Part shown: positions 12,560 to 24,170 of the stretch, one piece after another
Layout: every line of letters starts with the position of its first letter
Position numbering within the stretch: the stretch's first letter is position 1
From: Diogma glabrata
Lineage: Eukaryota; Arthropoda; Insecta; Diptera; Cylindrotomidae
NCBI GenBank assembly: GCA_963693315.1
Contig: OY856188.1
Location: 247,703,666-247,767,665, forward strand
Length of the DNA stretch: 64,000 bases
Reading direction: 5' to 3'
Notes under the pieces: generated by a model
Seen by the model: only the letters and a program-made list of their open reading frames with translations
Told to the model about the DNA's origin: nothing
Databases searched by the model: none
Position numbers and translations under genes: made by a program

Positions 12560-13411
12560 TATATACGCAAAACTATTGACATAAACAAATATGCATCATC
12601 GTAATTTTTTTTTTTACGGTTGATAAACCATAAAATTTCATACAATGAATGTGTACTGTACTTTAATTTCATCAGCCTTTTGGACAGCTCACGGTTCCCA
12701 CCAAAACAAGGAAAACAAAAGCTAATGGCGATGGCACACCATAAGCTTCACATCAACATATATAAACAAATTCTCTAGTCAACCCAATAGCCTTATTCAA
12801 CAAAGCAGCCATATGTCTAGACGATTGTTTATCACTAATTTTGCATTACAATTTAATCATAATTTAACAACACATGTATTTAGCTTGCAAAACATGTTCA
12901 TTTCGTTCATTTGTTTTTAACGTTAAAATATTTTGTTTGCAACCGACAATTATCATTGCTTGTTTTACAGGAATTTCACTTTTTGTATGTTTTATCACTT
13001 TTTATATAGTATAGGGCAAAAGAGAGATATTAGCAATTTAAAATAACTTAAATTGTAAATGTCCCTGCTATCGGTGCGGCAAAGCAATCAATTAGAGAGT
13101 TGTCTGAACCGTTACATAATATACATTATACACTCTATTCAGTGGTCGGATTCTAATAAACATTGCATCTACAACGTAACTAGCGCCCTCTTAAAAGTAA
13201 TTATTAACTAAATTGACATATTTGGCGGAAAATAAAGTCCGAATTTCGAAAAAACGTTAGACAATTATAAATTCTTTTGATAAATTTTAATAAATTATCT
13301 TTCTTCTGATTAAAATAATTTAATTACATAATTTCAAAGATATTATAGTAAACTATTTGGAAGAAAACAGAAAAAATTAATTGTGACAAATTGTTTGCAT
13401 ACATTTCGAAC
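12560..13411. other. Intergenic downstream of the BTB gene
   Basis: AT-rich. No gene or repeat is recognised. It would hold the 3' UTR of the minus-strand gene that ends at 13,412. Confidence 0.5.
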
Positions 13412-15217
13412 TTATTTAAAATCAAATTCTGGTGATTCATTACAACTATATGGACCCATTGGGGCAATTATTACTTGTATACTTAATGTATTACGATCGT
13501 TACCAATTAAATGCGAACTTAGTGCTATTGAGCTCATTTCCAATTCATCATATGGTAAAAGATTGTCAATATTAAGAACTCGATTTATTGATGAAAAATA
13601 ATGCGTTCGAACGTGAACTGTACGTATATGAGGTATCTTATTTTGTACTCCAGTTATCAGAACACCAATCTGATGATAGAAACAAAACATTTAAAATTAA
13701 TTTTAGAATTTCACAGAAGTTAATTGAACTCACTTTGAACTTGTGATCTGATTTTAAGTTTTCACGACATGTAACTCTAAGCCTTACTGTTCGGAAACAT
13801 ATTTCTGGAATTTCTATGGCACCAGATTGTATATTATATATGTTGATTATTTTCGCTCGATTAAAACGTATTCCCCGTGGATAAAATTCAATTTCCCAAG
13901 ATACTAAATGCTCTGAAATTGATTAAGTTTATTAATTGAAATCTGATATAATTTTTTAAATGTTTACCTTCTTGGTTATATTCAGCTAAATTACTTTGTG
14001 AAAAGAAACAGGCAACAAAATTTTGATATAGTTCAACTTTCTCAAACTCATTAATTGTCATACTTAGTCCCCAAACATCTATCGTGTACAGTCTAGGAGT
14101 GAACTGTAGAGCTCCATTTTCTGTTTCACGAATTTCAGCAACACGTTCCTTCTGTCCGGCGTGAAAACTCATACCAATCGCCATGCGATCCACAAAAAAC
14201 CCTTTATGTAAATGTATTACGGGTTTTAGTAGTAATTGTGCTAACTCAGCGGGTGTCATCATCGCAAAACGTATATGTGATATAACTGCTTCAACCGTTT
14301 GTATTGTGTGATTATGTTTTTCTTCATCCGTCAACGAGGACTCACTAGCTATTACAATGCTTTTATGAACCAACCATTTGGAAATATATCTGTAAATAAG
14401 AAAAAACGAAGTTGAATTTTTTTTTCGATTATTATTTAAACAAAACATGAACTTACTGAAATAAATCAAATTCACTTTTCAAAACTAAATCGTTTTGTTG
14501 TAATAATGCTATTAAAATATTAACATCCAAATCTAAAAAATCACTTGAATCCGAAACAATATCCAAATTCCATTTTAAAAATCTTTGACATGCTTCTGTT
14601 ACTTCTTGGTGATAAGGACTAAAGGAAACAGTATATTGTAGCCAGGACACTAAAAATCCTTGCGTTGCTGCTTTTGCAATATGTTTCAACATATAATCGA
14701 CACAAAGTTGAACTAAATCCTGGAATAGAAAAACAAAATATATATAATAGATCCAGATTATGAGTTGGTTGTTTACTTTAACATTATATTTATCAGCTAA
14801 CGCCAGCATTGGCATAACAGATTGAATTGATATTCTAATTTTTCCATCGTATAAATATTTTAAAAATTGTGGAAACACTAAAGAGCAACAAGGATCTTCC
14901 TTCAACTCGATTACACTCTCCCTACATTCATTCCAGACTGGATTCATTAGCATAACTTGAAATACTTCACTACTCGCACACAATATTACTCTGTGCGCTG
15001 GATACCGATTATCTCCGACAACAAGACAAATGTCTGACATTAACTGTTCTGCATACAATGTAGCAATTTTATGCAACACACTGGTAGCATTATTCATCTA
15101 TTATCAAAAACAAACAAAAATTAATATTTCATTAGCATCGAAAACAACCTCCCGGAGTTCAATACATACTTCCACTATGCTGGAATCTTGACTAGATTGA
15201 TCATGATTACTATCCAT
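13412..15217 (-). CDS. BTBD17: BTB/POZ-BACK domain protein, BTBD17 type
   Basis: Six coding exons are reconstructed on the minus strand: 15,217-15,170, 15,097-14,777, 14,719-14,457, 14,389-13,968, 13,912-13,734 and 13,669-13,412. All introns are GT-AG, 55-72 bp, with matching phases. They give 496 codons, close to the length of animal BTBD17 proteins. The first exon encodes a 16-residue Ser/Asp-rich leader. A BTB fold follows (roughly residues 28-130, with the motifs MSDICLVVGDNRYPAHRVIL and VFPQFLKYLYDGKI), then a BACK-like helical region and a conserved C-terminal beta-rich region. BTB proteins of this kind often dimerise or act as Cullin-3 adaptors, but BTBD17's role is poorly known and no function can be read here. 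The start is chosen by the in-frame ATG of exon 1. The intron at 14,720-14,776 is a multiple of three and open, so exon 2-3 could also be read through. Confidence 0.88.
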
Positions 15218-16425
15218 GTTTTTTGTTATTTTTTACTTTTAAACAAATAAATAAAATTAAATAGAATCATAATAGAATATATATATTATTATAAATCAAA
15301 ACTAAATTCAAATTTAATTCTAAAAATTGCGCATCAATGAATCATATAAAATTGTAAAAATAAAATAGAAATTTCATTTAATTATAACTACGAATTCAAA
15401 ATAATTTAATTTTATTGAATTTTTTAATTATTAAATACATTATTCTTCAAATAATAATATAATCAATAAAATATTTTTAATATATTATTGTAATCTGTCA
15501 CTTTATTGTTCAATTAGCTGTCAAAATAAAGATAAAACGTTTGTTTAATGTTGTTGCGTTTTATAACATACTGTCAAATTGAAGAAAAACGTGTGTTTAA
15601 TGTTGTTGTATTTATACACTGAACTATATTTTTTAACGTCAAACAAAAAATTATGGATAGTACACAATTAATTTTTTTCTGTTAGAGAATAGCCGTTGTT
15701 GTCAAATATTTATTTATTAACATTTCCGTTGTATGTAATTTTTCATTTATTTCATACAAAATATAGCAGAAGTGTTCATAATGATTCTCTCTCTCTCATT
15801 TTCTTGGTATTATTTTGAAACTTTGTTTAAAATAAATTAATAATCGTGTTAATTTAAAGCTAAAGTACAAAAGAATGCAGAAGATCGGATCGTTATGGAC
15901 TCGGGATATATGTACCGCAGTTAAGTAAGGTAAAACATTGCTGTTATAAATAAAAAATATCTTTTTTGCAACACATGCATAAAAAATATTCAATTTTGTA
16001 CTAGAATAGAATAAAAGAAAAAACTACTTTTCCGCACATATAACCACAAAATATTTTGTATGCCTGGCACTCACGCCGCCTGCATGTGAGATTTGTAGTT
16101 AAATCTATCCTATATAATATTTTTAGAGCACTAAAATATCAAAATAATAGTTTAAATAACTTACCATATAGTAAAAACAACTTAAACACATTGCATCATT
16201 TGAAATAGCAATTATTGGATTCCTATGTTTTATAAAACTGGTAGTTGGATTCGTATGTTTTTTGTTTTTACTGTTAGTTGGACTCTTATAATTTACTCTT
16301 ATAATTTAGAAGATGGCGCACTTTAATTATTTAAATATCTCAAATTTGTTTATAACTTTGTTAAATAAATGATTAAATTAACAATTAAATAAATATTTAT
16401 AAATTTTTTGCATTTGTTACAAAAA
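15218..16425. other. Intergenic upstream of the BTB gene
   Basis: AT-rich. It would contain the promoter of the minus-strand BTB gene. A near-direct repeat (GTTTAATGTTGTTG at about 15,542 and 15,598) is the only structure seen. No TATA box or initiator can be chosen with confidence. Confidence 0.4.
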
Positions 16426-16549
16426 ATAGTGTGTATTACTAGTGCGAATGCGTTTTCCAAACGCGAGTTATAGCCGCACTCCCCACGGTCGTGCGGCAAA
16501 CTAACTCTTGTCTGGAAAACGCATTCGCACTATTAATACAATCTACTAT
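16426..16549. repeat. Nested hairpin A with ATAGT...ACTAT ends
   Basis: The outer motif ATAGT...ACTAT encloses a stem whose arms share TAGTGCGAATGCGTTTTCC and its complement, plus an inner GCCGCAC/GTGCGGC stem. Total length is 124 bp. The same outer motif with different stems occurs at 18,614-18,745, 19,440-19,545, 21,534-21,644 and 61,094-61,227. Confidence 0.75.
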
Positions 16550-16689
16550 TTTATTGATATTGTTCTTGTAACTCATTCTTCACTAGAGCAGACATCGATA
16601 TTCGATGATGCTGTTGTCTATTCTACTTATTCTCCGCATGGAGGGATCAGTTTTTATTGTTTTGAAAATTTTTTTATTTTTGATCTACG

Positions 16690-16753
16690 GGTGTGACAAT
16701 CCCGCGTACTCCAGTCCCTGCTACTGACATACTAGCTAACGTGAGATATCACA
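16690..16753 (+). repeat. Dispersed repeat H, copy 2 (fragment)
   Basis: This matches the 5' part of the repeat at 7,760-8,035 (GTGACAATCCCGCGTACTCC...GTGAGATATCAC). It is cut off by the poly-T run at 16,754, which is the tail of a LINE inserted on the minus strand. Confidence 0.55.
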
Positions 16754-17255
16754 TTTTTTTTTTTTTGATTTTGATTTCTTTATTATGCTCAATACAAAAT
16801 TTGTTTTAAGAGCTATACACAAAGTAAACAAAAAATAAAAATAAATTTATTTATAGTTTTAAATTAAAAATTTAAAGAAAGATAACTTAATATTTTATAA
16901 TTTACATACTTTTCTTTTTAGTTCTTGTTATTAAGGATTTAATTAAAGTTAAAATTATTTATTTACATAGTTTAAATTAAGTTTTAAAAGCTTAGTTTTT
17001 TTTTTTAAAGATAGAATATTTAATCGGAGAATAGGTTTTCTATATTTGATTGTCCATCTCAATGAAATATTTTATATGTATTAACTTTTCAGTCACTTTT
17101 TTAAAAGTTTTTTTATCACATAGTTTATAATCGTTTCTGACTGCGTTGTATATTTTCACATAGGTAAAAAGAAGCGGTTTGGTGCGACACCCAGTGTAAT
17201 TAAAAGTTTCTTTTCTGATTTCATTTCTGTTTCTTGTATTATGGTTGTGAACAGT
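16754..17255 (-). pseudogene. LINE 3' end with poly(A), minus strand
   Basis: A run of 13 T (16,754-16,766) reads as a poly(A) tail on the minus strand. At 17,255-17,045 the minus strand encodes a C-terminal LINE segment beginning HNTRNRNEIRK and running through an FTYVKIYNAV block to a stop. This matches the HNYNTRNK...LYNSLP ending of CR1/Jockey-like ORF2 proteins. About 280 bp of A/T-rich 3' UTR separates the stop from the tail. The copy is heavily 5'-truncated. It inserted into repeat H. Confidence 0.6.
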
Positions 17256-17345
17256 GGCGTAGCGACATATGGGTTTGTTCGGGTTTAACCCCCCCCCCCC
17301 CCCTTGAAATTTTAAAGTTTCTGTAATCTAGAAGAATTGCGCTAA
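17256..17345. repeat. Short repeat with 15-C homopolymer
   Basis: A GGCGTAGCGACATATGGG-type segment leads into a run of 15 C (17,289-17,303). Such segments occur as dispersed repeats in insect genomes (from memory). The homopolymer length may be an assembly uncertainty. Confidence 0.35.
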
Positions 17346-17553
17346 TATTCTAATATTAAGATTTTTTCCCTGGTATCTTACGAATGAATTGAACAGTTGC
17401 TTTCTTTTCATTCCACAGAACCCCACCCTTTCTATGTTGTCATAGTGATAGCACACATACTCACTAGCACACATACTCAAAAAGTTGACTGCCAGCTGCT
17501 CGCATGCTCTCATGCGTGAACATTAAAAGGTAGCCAACAACATCACGTTACCC

Positions 17554-18005
17554 TTGCACAATTATTACGGTGACCACACTCGTTGTCGATTGAAGTCAAG
17601 AAAGCCTCTACACAAAACTGGCAGCAACCTGCTGGCAACTAATTTTAATATCTTGGATGTCTGGGCATTAATCCAACACAACTGGCCTTTCTATTACAAA
17701 CCCGACTTCTACCCAACCTGGTTTCGATCTGCCACGTCATACCTGGACTACACTAAACCGAATAAGAACGAATCATGGACGTTGTGCTGATTCTTTCTAC
17801 AAGTGGGGCATTTCAAAGTCCCCTGAGTGTAACTGCGGCGCTCCACAACAAACCATAAAACACATTGAAACTGTGTGTCTAATTCGACGGTACAATGGCG
17901 ACATCTCAGACATCCATTTGGCAACTCCTGACGTAGTAGCAGTAGTAGCATGGATAGACTCGCTCGATGTAAACATCTAATGTTCAAATGTACTGCCCAA
18001 TGTTC
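17554..18005 (+). pseudogene. LINE ORF2 C-terminal relic (CxC zinc-knuckle type)
   Basis: With one frameshift near 17,760, the plus strand reads through an RT C-terminal region. It then enters RTNHGRCADSFYKWG, a zinc-knuckle-like block (PECNCGAPQQTIKHI...C) and an ending DIHLATPDVVAVVAWIDSL before the stop near 17,980. This is the characteristic end of many insect non-LTR retrotransposon polyproteins. A related end is seen at 50,385-50,600. No 5' part is present. Confidence 0.7.
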
Positions 18006-18159
18006 AAATATTTTACTTTTTACTTTTTTACTCATAGACGCGCAATCAAATCGATTGTAAGTTCATTTAATGTGTATCCATGTTTGGTTTTAGGTGGATT
18101 TCATAGAAGAGTCCACCTATTTTAAGTTTAATTTTTAATGTGTCACAAAAAAAACCATA

Positions 18160-18613
18160 CGCTAAATATAAAAAAAATACTGATACAATAATTTGGAAAA
18201 AATAACAAATATTATGTCAATGGTAGCTTGTTCCACATATTTTTATTTCAAAATTTATGCAAATTTATAATTTTTTTCTATAGCAACTGTTAAAACGTGC
18301 TATTATCAACTAAAATTAGAGGGCAAAATAGCACTTTACCATCAAGGGTAGATAAAGTAGTACTTTAACAGCAAGGGTAGATAAAGTATTTTGCTGTTGA
18401 TATTCTTCAAGTTTTTCCATTTTTGAAAGCACAGGTATTCTCTTTGATGTACCATCCGCGAGTTTTCAGGCAATTCAAAATTTCAGGCCATCTACGAATT
18501 GTCTCTGAAGCCTCCTCTTCCATATCAGAAGGCAGTTTTCTTCTGTAATATCGCACATATTGACAAACCCAAACTATCTAGTTTTCAAATTCAAATTTTG
18601 CAAAAAACAAAAA
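18160..18613. repeat. Repeat, inverted match to 24,990-25,330
   Basis: The segment 18,270-18,575 is an inverted copy of 24,990-25,290. It includes paired motifs CAAGGGTAGATAAAGTA and a TGTACCATCCGCGA block. The outer piece 18,175-18,260 is also inverted relative to 18,798-18,895, inside the neighbouring hairpin element. It looks like part of one composite element family. A minus-strand reading such as RRKLPSDMEEEASETIRRWP suggests remains of a coding region that I cannot name. Confidence 0.5.
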
Positions 18614-19545
18614 ATAGTACATTATGATGCTAGGACGTAAAGCTAAATATTTTGGACGTATGTGGAGTTTGCAAATCGAGGCGCCAGCCGAGATTTGCAC
18701 CCACATTAAGTCCAAAATAGCTTACGTCCGTGCATCATATACTATTTTTTATTCGCCGCAAGCAATTTTAACAAAAGTACTTTATTCTAAATTAAAATTA
18801 TAAATTTTCATAAATTTTAAAATAAAAATATGTGGAACAAGTAACCTTTGACAAAATATTTATTATTTTTTCCAAATTATTGTGTAGCTATGACAACAAA
18901 TGATAACAACTATTTTAATTGGATAATGAAATTTTGAATTTGAGGGTTGCTTTGATAAAAAATTTTATTTTTCATAGAATTCAAACAAATACAAATGCTT
19001 TTTACTTTTTTGGACGTAGCTATGACAACAAAATAAATAGTTGAAAAGTGATACTTTAAAGCCGCAAATCACAGTAATAAAGTAACACTTTAATATGTAG
19101 GCGAATAAAAAATTGATTTGTTTGTTTGTTTGTTTGTTTATAAAACTAAAAAAGTTATCAAAGCCTACCTATACTCATTTTTTCGTGAAACCGTTTTTTT
19201 CCTGATACTTTTAAATTAAATTTATCATTGATTTTTCGGCATTTTTCGGTCTTCTTTAGCAATTGCTATAGAAAAAAATGTTGAATTCCACACGAAAATT
19301 TCATTATCTTCTCGATGCTGACGCCTCGACGCTAAAATAGCTCTCGAAGATTAAGTGCAATTTTATCATCTTGTACAATAAATAACTATTAATTTAGAAT
19401 ATATTTTTTTTTAAATATTGTGCTTGCGGCGAATAAAAAATAGTATATGATGCACGGACTTAAGCTATTTTGGACTTTATGTGGATGTAAACTCCACATA
19501 CGTCCAAAATCTTTAGCTTTACGTCCTAGCATCATAATGTACTAT
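18614..19545. mobile_element. Hairpin-capped TIR element (complete)
   Basis: Two inverted terminal modules each consist of a hairpin (18,614-18,745 and 19,440-19,545) with ATAGT/ACTAT ends. Each is followed inward by the inverted motif TTTTTATTCGCCGCAAGCA (about 18,745-18,764 and 19,421-19,440). The hairpin stems carry GGACGTAAGCTATTTTGGAC-like sequence. About 650 bp of internal AT-rich DNA has no transposase frame, but part of it (TAGCTATGACAACAAA...) resembles the interior of the element at 21,143-21,644. I do not recognise this family. Confidence 0.6.
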
Positions 19546-19587
19546 TCTGGCGTCTTTTATTTATGCCCACTGGTCTACTATTCTTTC

Positions 19588-19795
19588 GTTATAAGTACAT
19601 CTGTAGCTCTATTCCTGTACATCGTGAAATAGGAATTGAGAAATAAATTAGAGCAATTTTTTCATAACTAATATTCCGTGGCGCGGGAAATAGCAATTTC
19701 GTATTAGAAAATTTTCTTTATTTCATTTATTGCACTTTTTTCTCAATTCCCAATTCCCAGGGAAATGCAGGAATAGACGTACTGGTATTCTTTTT
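19588..19795. repeat. Degenerate hairpin
   Basis: Left (GTACATCTGTAGCTCTATTCC...GGAATTGAG) and right (CTCAATTCCC...GGAATAGACGTAC) ends are imperfect inverted copies about 200 bp apart. Likely a decayed MITE. Confidence 0.4.
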
Positions 19796-19825
19796 ATTTT
19801 AAATTACTTATTTGAACGAATCAGT

Positions 19826-20737
19826 CAGGCTGATTCTGACATACCCTCACAGATGTAAAAATAGTCATAGCAAAGACTTTTCTCTTAGCTAAGACAAAAA
19901 CCTCTTAAATGCGATTCTGTATGTAGTCACAACTGTGAGATGTCAAAAAAAAACCTCATACTTAAGACCATCAAACATGGTCATCTTAAGCATCACAATT
20001 TAATGTTTCATATTTTTTTATTGGAATTCTTGTATGAAAAATTATATTAATAAAGAATAAAATAATAATTGTGAATTATTTATGTAATTCTTATAAAATT
20101 TATAATATTTATCTATATTGTATCAAAATTATTGAATAAAATATATATTGTTAATGATTTTAAATAAAATGGCGATTGAAGATTTTATATTTGCACTATC
20201 AAAGTTTGGTGTCTCATGTTGTTTTATTTGTGCAAATTTTATATAAACTTTAAGAAAAAACTATAATTTTTTTTCACAAATCTATTGCAAAATAAATAAT
20301 AATAATCAATATATTATATGGTATAATTTTATGTTAATTGTACATAAATTAATAAAATATATTTCAAGATTGATATTCAATCAATAAAATGGCGGTTGAA
20401 TATTTTCACAAACAAAAATTATTGATATCTTTAAAAATTTTCTAAAACAAAAACTTGATTTTTATAAAAAATTATTATACAATATACCATAATTCTTAAT
20501 AATAATTTATATGGTATTTTAATTTGTATTTAAATTATTTAAAAAGACAATATGACATTTTATAATAATTTTGTTTATGAAAATAGCCGTTAGAAAGATC
20601 TCCAAAATATATTTGTAGAGTTATTATGAGGTTTTTTATGACAACGTTCACAGAATCGCAATTAAGATATTCCTCTTAAAAAAATTGTCATAACAAAAAT
20701 AATCATAGCTAAGACCTCTTAACTCAGAATCAGCCTG
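19826..20737. mobile_element. 912-bp non-autonomous DNA transposon, copy 1
   Basis: It starts CAGGCTGATTCTGA and ends with its exact complement (14-bp TIR), flanked on both sides by AGT (a 3-bp target duplication). A closely similar 919-bp copy lies at 45,985-46,903 with a TTA duplication. No open frame is present. A 3-bp duplication suits PIF/Harbinger or CACTA-type elements, but the TIR does not clearly decide between them. Confidence 0.85.
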
Positions 20738-20742
20738 AGTAC

Positions 20743-22203
20743 CTCGATTCTGGTTCCATGAGAAAAAATGAAGTGGAATGGAATTATTATTTATCTCGAA
20801 TTTTGATTTCTCACTAAATAATTCAATTCCACTAATTGGTATTCTCGTTCTCTTTTCGAGATAGCTTTTTTAGTACAAGTTCTAAACTAGTACAAATTTT
20901 TGAAGATGGAATTCTTTTGTCAGTTTATTGACTTGTTTTTATTTGTGTTTCTTTCGATAGCTAGTTTACAAGTTCGCTATGGATTTTAGCTGTAAAATTG
21001 TTCTTCAGAATTTAATAAATAGTGTGTTTGAATAGTGTATTTTGCCACATCGTCCCATTTCCCTATTTCCGTCTGCCTTATCAAATCTGCGAGAAGCATA
21101 CAAAACAATATGTTTTGTATATAAATTAAATAAATAATTTAATTTTTCGGCAAACGGCTGTAAAGTTTAACTTTACTGCCGCTGGGGAGTTAGCTAAAGT
21201 CTTACTTTTTAGCCTGACAGCAAAAGTAACTTCTAGCGACAGCAAAAGTAACGCCATTTTTATTTTATATTACGGAGGCTGTAAAGTAGCATTTGTTATT
21301 TGTTAATTTGTTATTTTTTCAAACATATTGTATAACCATGACAACAAAAAATAAGTTGATTCTCATATTATGAAATTTTGAAAAGGCTGCTCTGATAAAA
21401 AAATTTTATTCATGCAAATTTAAATGTTTTTTTCTCTTTTTTGGAAGTAATTATGACGGTACAAATTCATATTTATAAAAAGTTTGATGTATTAATTTCA
21501 TATTTATAAAAAATTTAAACGTTTGCCAAAAAAATAGTGTATTTAATTCGGAGCTAAAGTGACTTTTTGTGTTTCGTCTATAATTGTAACTATAGACTCA
21601 ACACAAAAAGTATCACTTTAGCTTCTAATTAAATAATGTACTATTCTCGAAAATAGTTATTGATAAATAATTAAAGTAAATATCGTTAACTCGCACGCGC
21701 CAAATCCATATTCTCCTCTAAATAATTAACTAAAATTTCTTTTGGCATGATTACTTGAACTTAGGCGCAAGCGGATTTTATTAAAAATTTTTTAGGGTAA
21801 TTTAAGTAAATGTAGTAAAAGGGACAGTTTTGATCTGTTTATCTTATATACACATAGGAAATCGGGATAGTAAATTTTGTAGAAGGAACATATTTGAATA
21901 ACATCGTATCAAAAAAGTGTAATTTTGTGATTCTATATCAAGAAGAAAAAAATCTTGGCGCCTAAGTAGATATCTTTTTGATTTATCGTAACTTTTTTCG
22001 ACATTTTTTTCTCCATTTTTGTGGGTCTATACAAAATTTCAAAGCAAATAATCGCATTTCGTCTATAAATTCGTTGACGAGATAATTTGACAGTTCATCC
22101 CACAAATGCGGAATTTATTTTCTCATTCCACTGAATCTGAATGCAAAAATCCCATTTAGTTCGAAATCTCACTCCACTAAATAATTCCATACAACCAAAA
22201 TCT
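20743..22203. mobile_element. Candidate 1.46-kb TIR element
   Basis: The left end CTCGATTCTGGTTCCATG and the right end (complement CTAGATTTTGGTTGTATG) are imperfect inverted repeats that continue loosely for about 60 bp. The flanking TAC may be a target duplication. The interior contains the separate hairpin element at 21,143-21,644. No transposase frame is seen. The boundary call is tentative. Confidence 0.4.
21143..21644. mobile_element. Hairpin-capped TIR element, one hairpin
   Basis: Inverted TIRs TTTTTCGGCAAACG (21,143) and CGTTTGCCAAAAA (21,520) enclose AT-rich DNA related to the interior of 18,614-19,545. Only the right TIR is followed by the ATAGT...ACTAT hairpin (21,534-21,644), whose stem arms share GCTAAAGTGA and TTTTTGTGTT. 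It has the same architecture as the complete element but a different stem and TIR sequence. Confidence 0.55.
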
Positions 22204-22689
22204 AGCTACTAGCTACTTTTTTTTCTCGTTACTTCAAACATTTATTGCTCAGTGCTAATTTCAATTTGAAGAGAGAAGTTGTGTTCTTGCGTCTTTAAAT
22301 TTTACAAATAGATTTAGATTTTACATAGTTTACAAGGTAAGAAATCTTTTTTTTTTAAAGTAATTATATAATGTAAAATAATATTTATATTAAATAATCA
22401 TTAATCTACTTTTTAAAAAATCATTAATTAAAAAAATTAAAATTAAGGAAACATTAAAATGAAGTATATATTATTGTAATGAATTATTAATATAACTAAT
22501 TAATTGGTTTATTGGGTTAAACTATTAAGTCTTATAAAATAATTAAATAATAATAAAAAAAAATAAATAAAATTAAAATAATAATTGGAATTACTTTACT
22601 TATTTTTATTTGATCAGGGCATATTCCAGTTTGAAGTGATTGATTAATAATTTTAGTTATAGTACCCGATAAAATATCTAAATTGTTTA
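22204..22689. other. AT-rich intergenic, nothing recognised
   Basis: Low-complexity AT-rich sequence without a gene or clear repeat. Confidence 0.5.
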
Positions 22690-22860
22690 CTGGCAATAGC
22701 AGTGAGATATCACTAGCTAAGGTGACATCTTAGGGGTGGTGGCGGATGAACTGTATTCAGTCAACGGTAGCACCCTCAATCTTAACTGTGAAAAAATCCT
22801 TGATGATGAGACGCTATTGCTTCCTTGAAGAAACGAGCCTTCATAAAACTATGTGTGGGC
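22690..22860 (+). repeat. Dispersed repeat H, copy 3 (fragment)
   Basis: It matches the 3' part of the repeat at 7,760-8,035 (GAGATATCACTAGCTAAGG...CAACGGTAGCACC...CCTTGATGATGA), with many substitutions. Confidence 0.6.
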
Positions 22861-23079
22861 GTTAATCCTCAAGAAAGACAGCGCGGATCAAGGAATAGAC
22901 AGGATCAAGGAATATGCAACCGGCTGGATTATTGGCAACTACATTTTTGTTTTGTTTCAGCAAATTTTTGTCAAAATTTGCTATTTGCTTTTTAATTTAC
23001 TTTTATTTTCTCTATTCTATCATAAAATATTGGCCTATGTCATATTTTGTCAGTGATAGAATTTTTTTTTAGTTATCCA

Positions 23080-23240
23080 TTCTTTAACTAAAAATATAAA
23101 AAACAAAAAAAGAAAGATTTACGTCCATCAACACCTTTGAACGTATGTTGTTGTGGGACCTTGGTCTTAAAAGGGTTTATGTGTTATTGTGACACATATT
23201 GTAATTCCTACTACACAACACATTTTATAAAAAAATAATT
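23080..23240 (+). pseudogene. LINE 3' tail, same family as 1-850
   Basis: The segment from CCATCAACACC through GTTGTTGTGGGACC and TTATGTGTTATTGTGACACA to TACACAACACA matches 755-875. It is only the last few codons and the 3' UTR of that LINE; the rest is missing. Confidence 0.6.
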
Positions 23241-23259
23241 ATGTAGCAAACGGTTGGGA

Positions 23260-24170
23260 TATAGTGTTCTGCTTGTCTATCTGAGCAAAATTGTTTCTGA
23301 TAAGTTCATTGGCGGTTGTGATTTACTGATCAAGCATTATATTTATCCTCTTTATCGGCTACCACTTTTCTATGTATAGCTCTTTCATGTGTCCCTTATA
23401 AATTTTCTGGCCGACTTGCTGACAGTATCAGGTTTTCGATGTCTAGACTGTATGACCTATTTAGGCAAGAATAGGCTTGCTGTTAGTTTTGAAGTGGTAA
23501 TTATGATTTCGTCAGGATAATAGATTATTTTTACTGCTGCAGTCGATATGTGGCAGACTGGACATGCAAAAGTTGAACAATGCAAAGAACATAACATTTC
23601 CCTATAGTACTCCTTGCTTCACTTATCAATCTATCAACTTATCGTTGTTAAATTTGACGTATGTTTGGCAACCTCGGCTTTAGTCCGAGAGTCATATTTT
23701 GTTCGTTTGTGGTAGTGTTGAGTTGAGTATATCAAGCAATAATTTGCTGCAGCAGATACTGTCGAAAGCTCGTGAGAGGACTAATGCGACCAGAACAGTG
23801 CGATGATTAGGTTTTTGTTTTATTTTCAGACCTCTGTATATTGTGTGTAATAGTGTGGAGAGCAGTTGTCGTGCTGTGTCCCTTCCTGAAGCCATGTTAT
23901 TGAGGCACTGGTGTTAGATCTTCCACTAATGTAGGAAGTGTGAGATGAGTTTGGGAATTGGTGATATTGGTCTGTATGATTTGGAATCACCCATGATTTC
24001 ACTCGATCGACCTTCCATAGAATCGGTATTTCCGGAAATTTATAGAGTGGTTCAACAGATTCGTTATGTATGAGATGCTGATGTGATCTGTACGTACGTT
24101 TTCCTTCATTGTTCTCACAATCTGTGAACTGCGTGGAGTCATCGATTTTCAATTTATGGATTTTTTTCAA
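23260..24170 (-). pseudogene. Jockey-like LINE reverse-transcriptase relic
   Basis: On the minus strand, broken frames read in order. A YRPIS-like segment lies near 23,960, then MASGRDTARQLLSTLL. The motif TVLVALVLSRAFDS (normally ...ALDLSRAFDT, containing the first catalytic Asp, here mutated to Val) lies near 23,790-23,750. A block like LFNFYMSSLPHI lies near 23,560. Frameshifts occur between blocks. The loss of the Asp and the frame breaks make it inactive. Confidence 0.65.
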
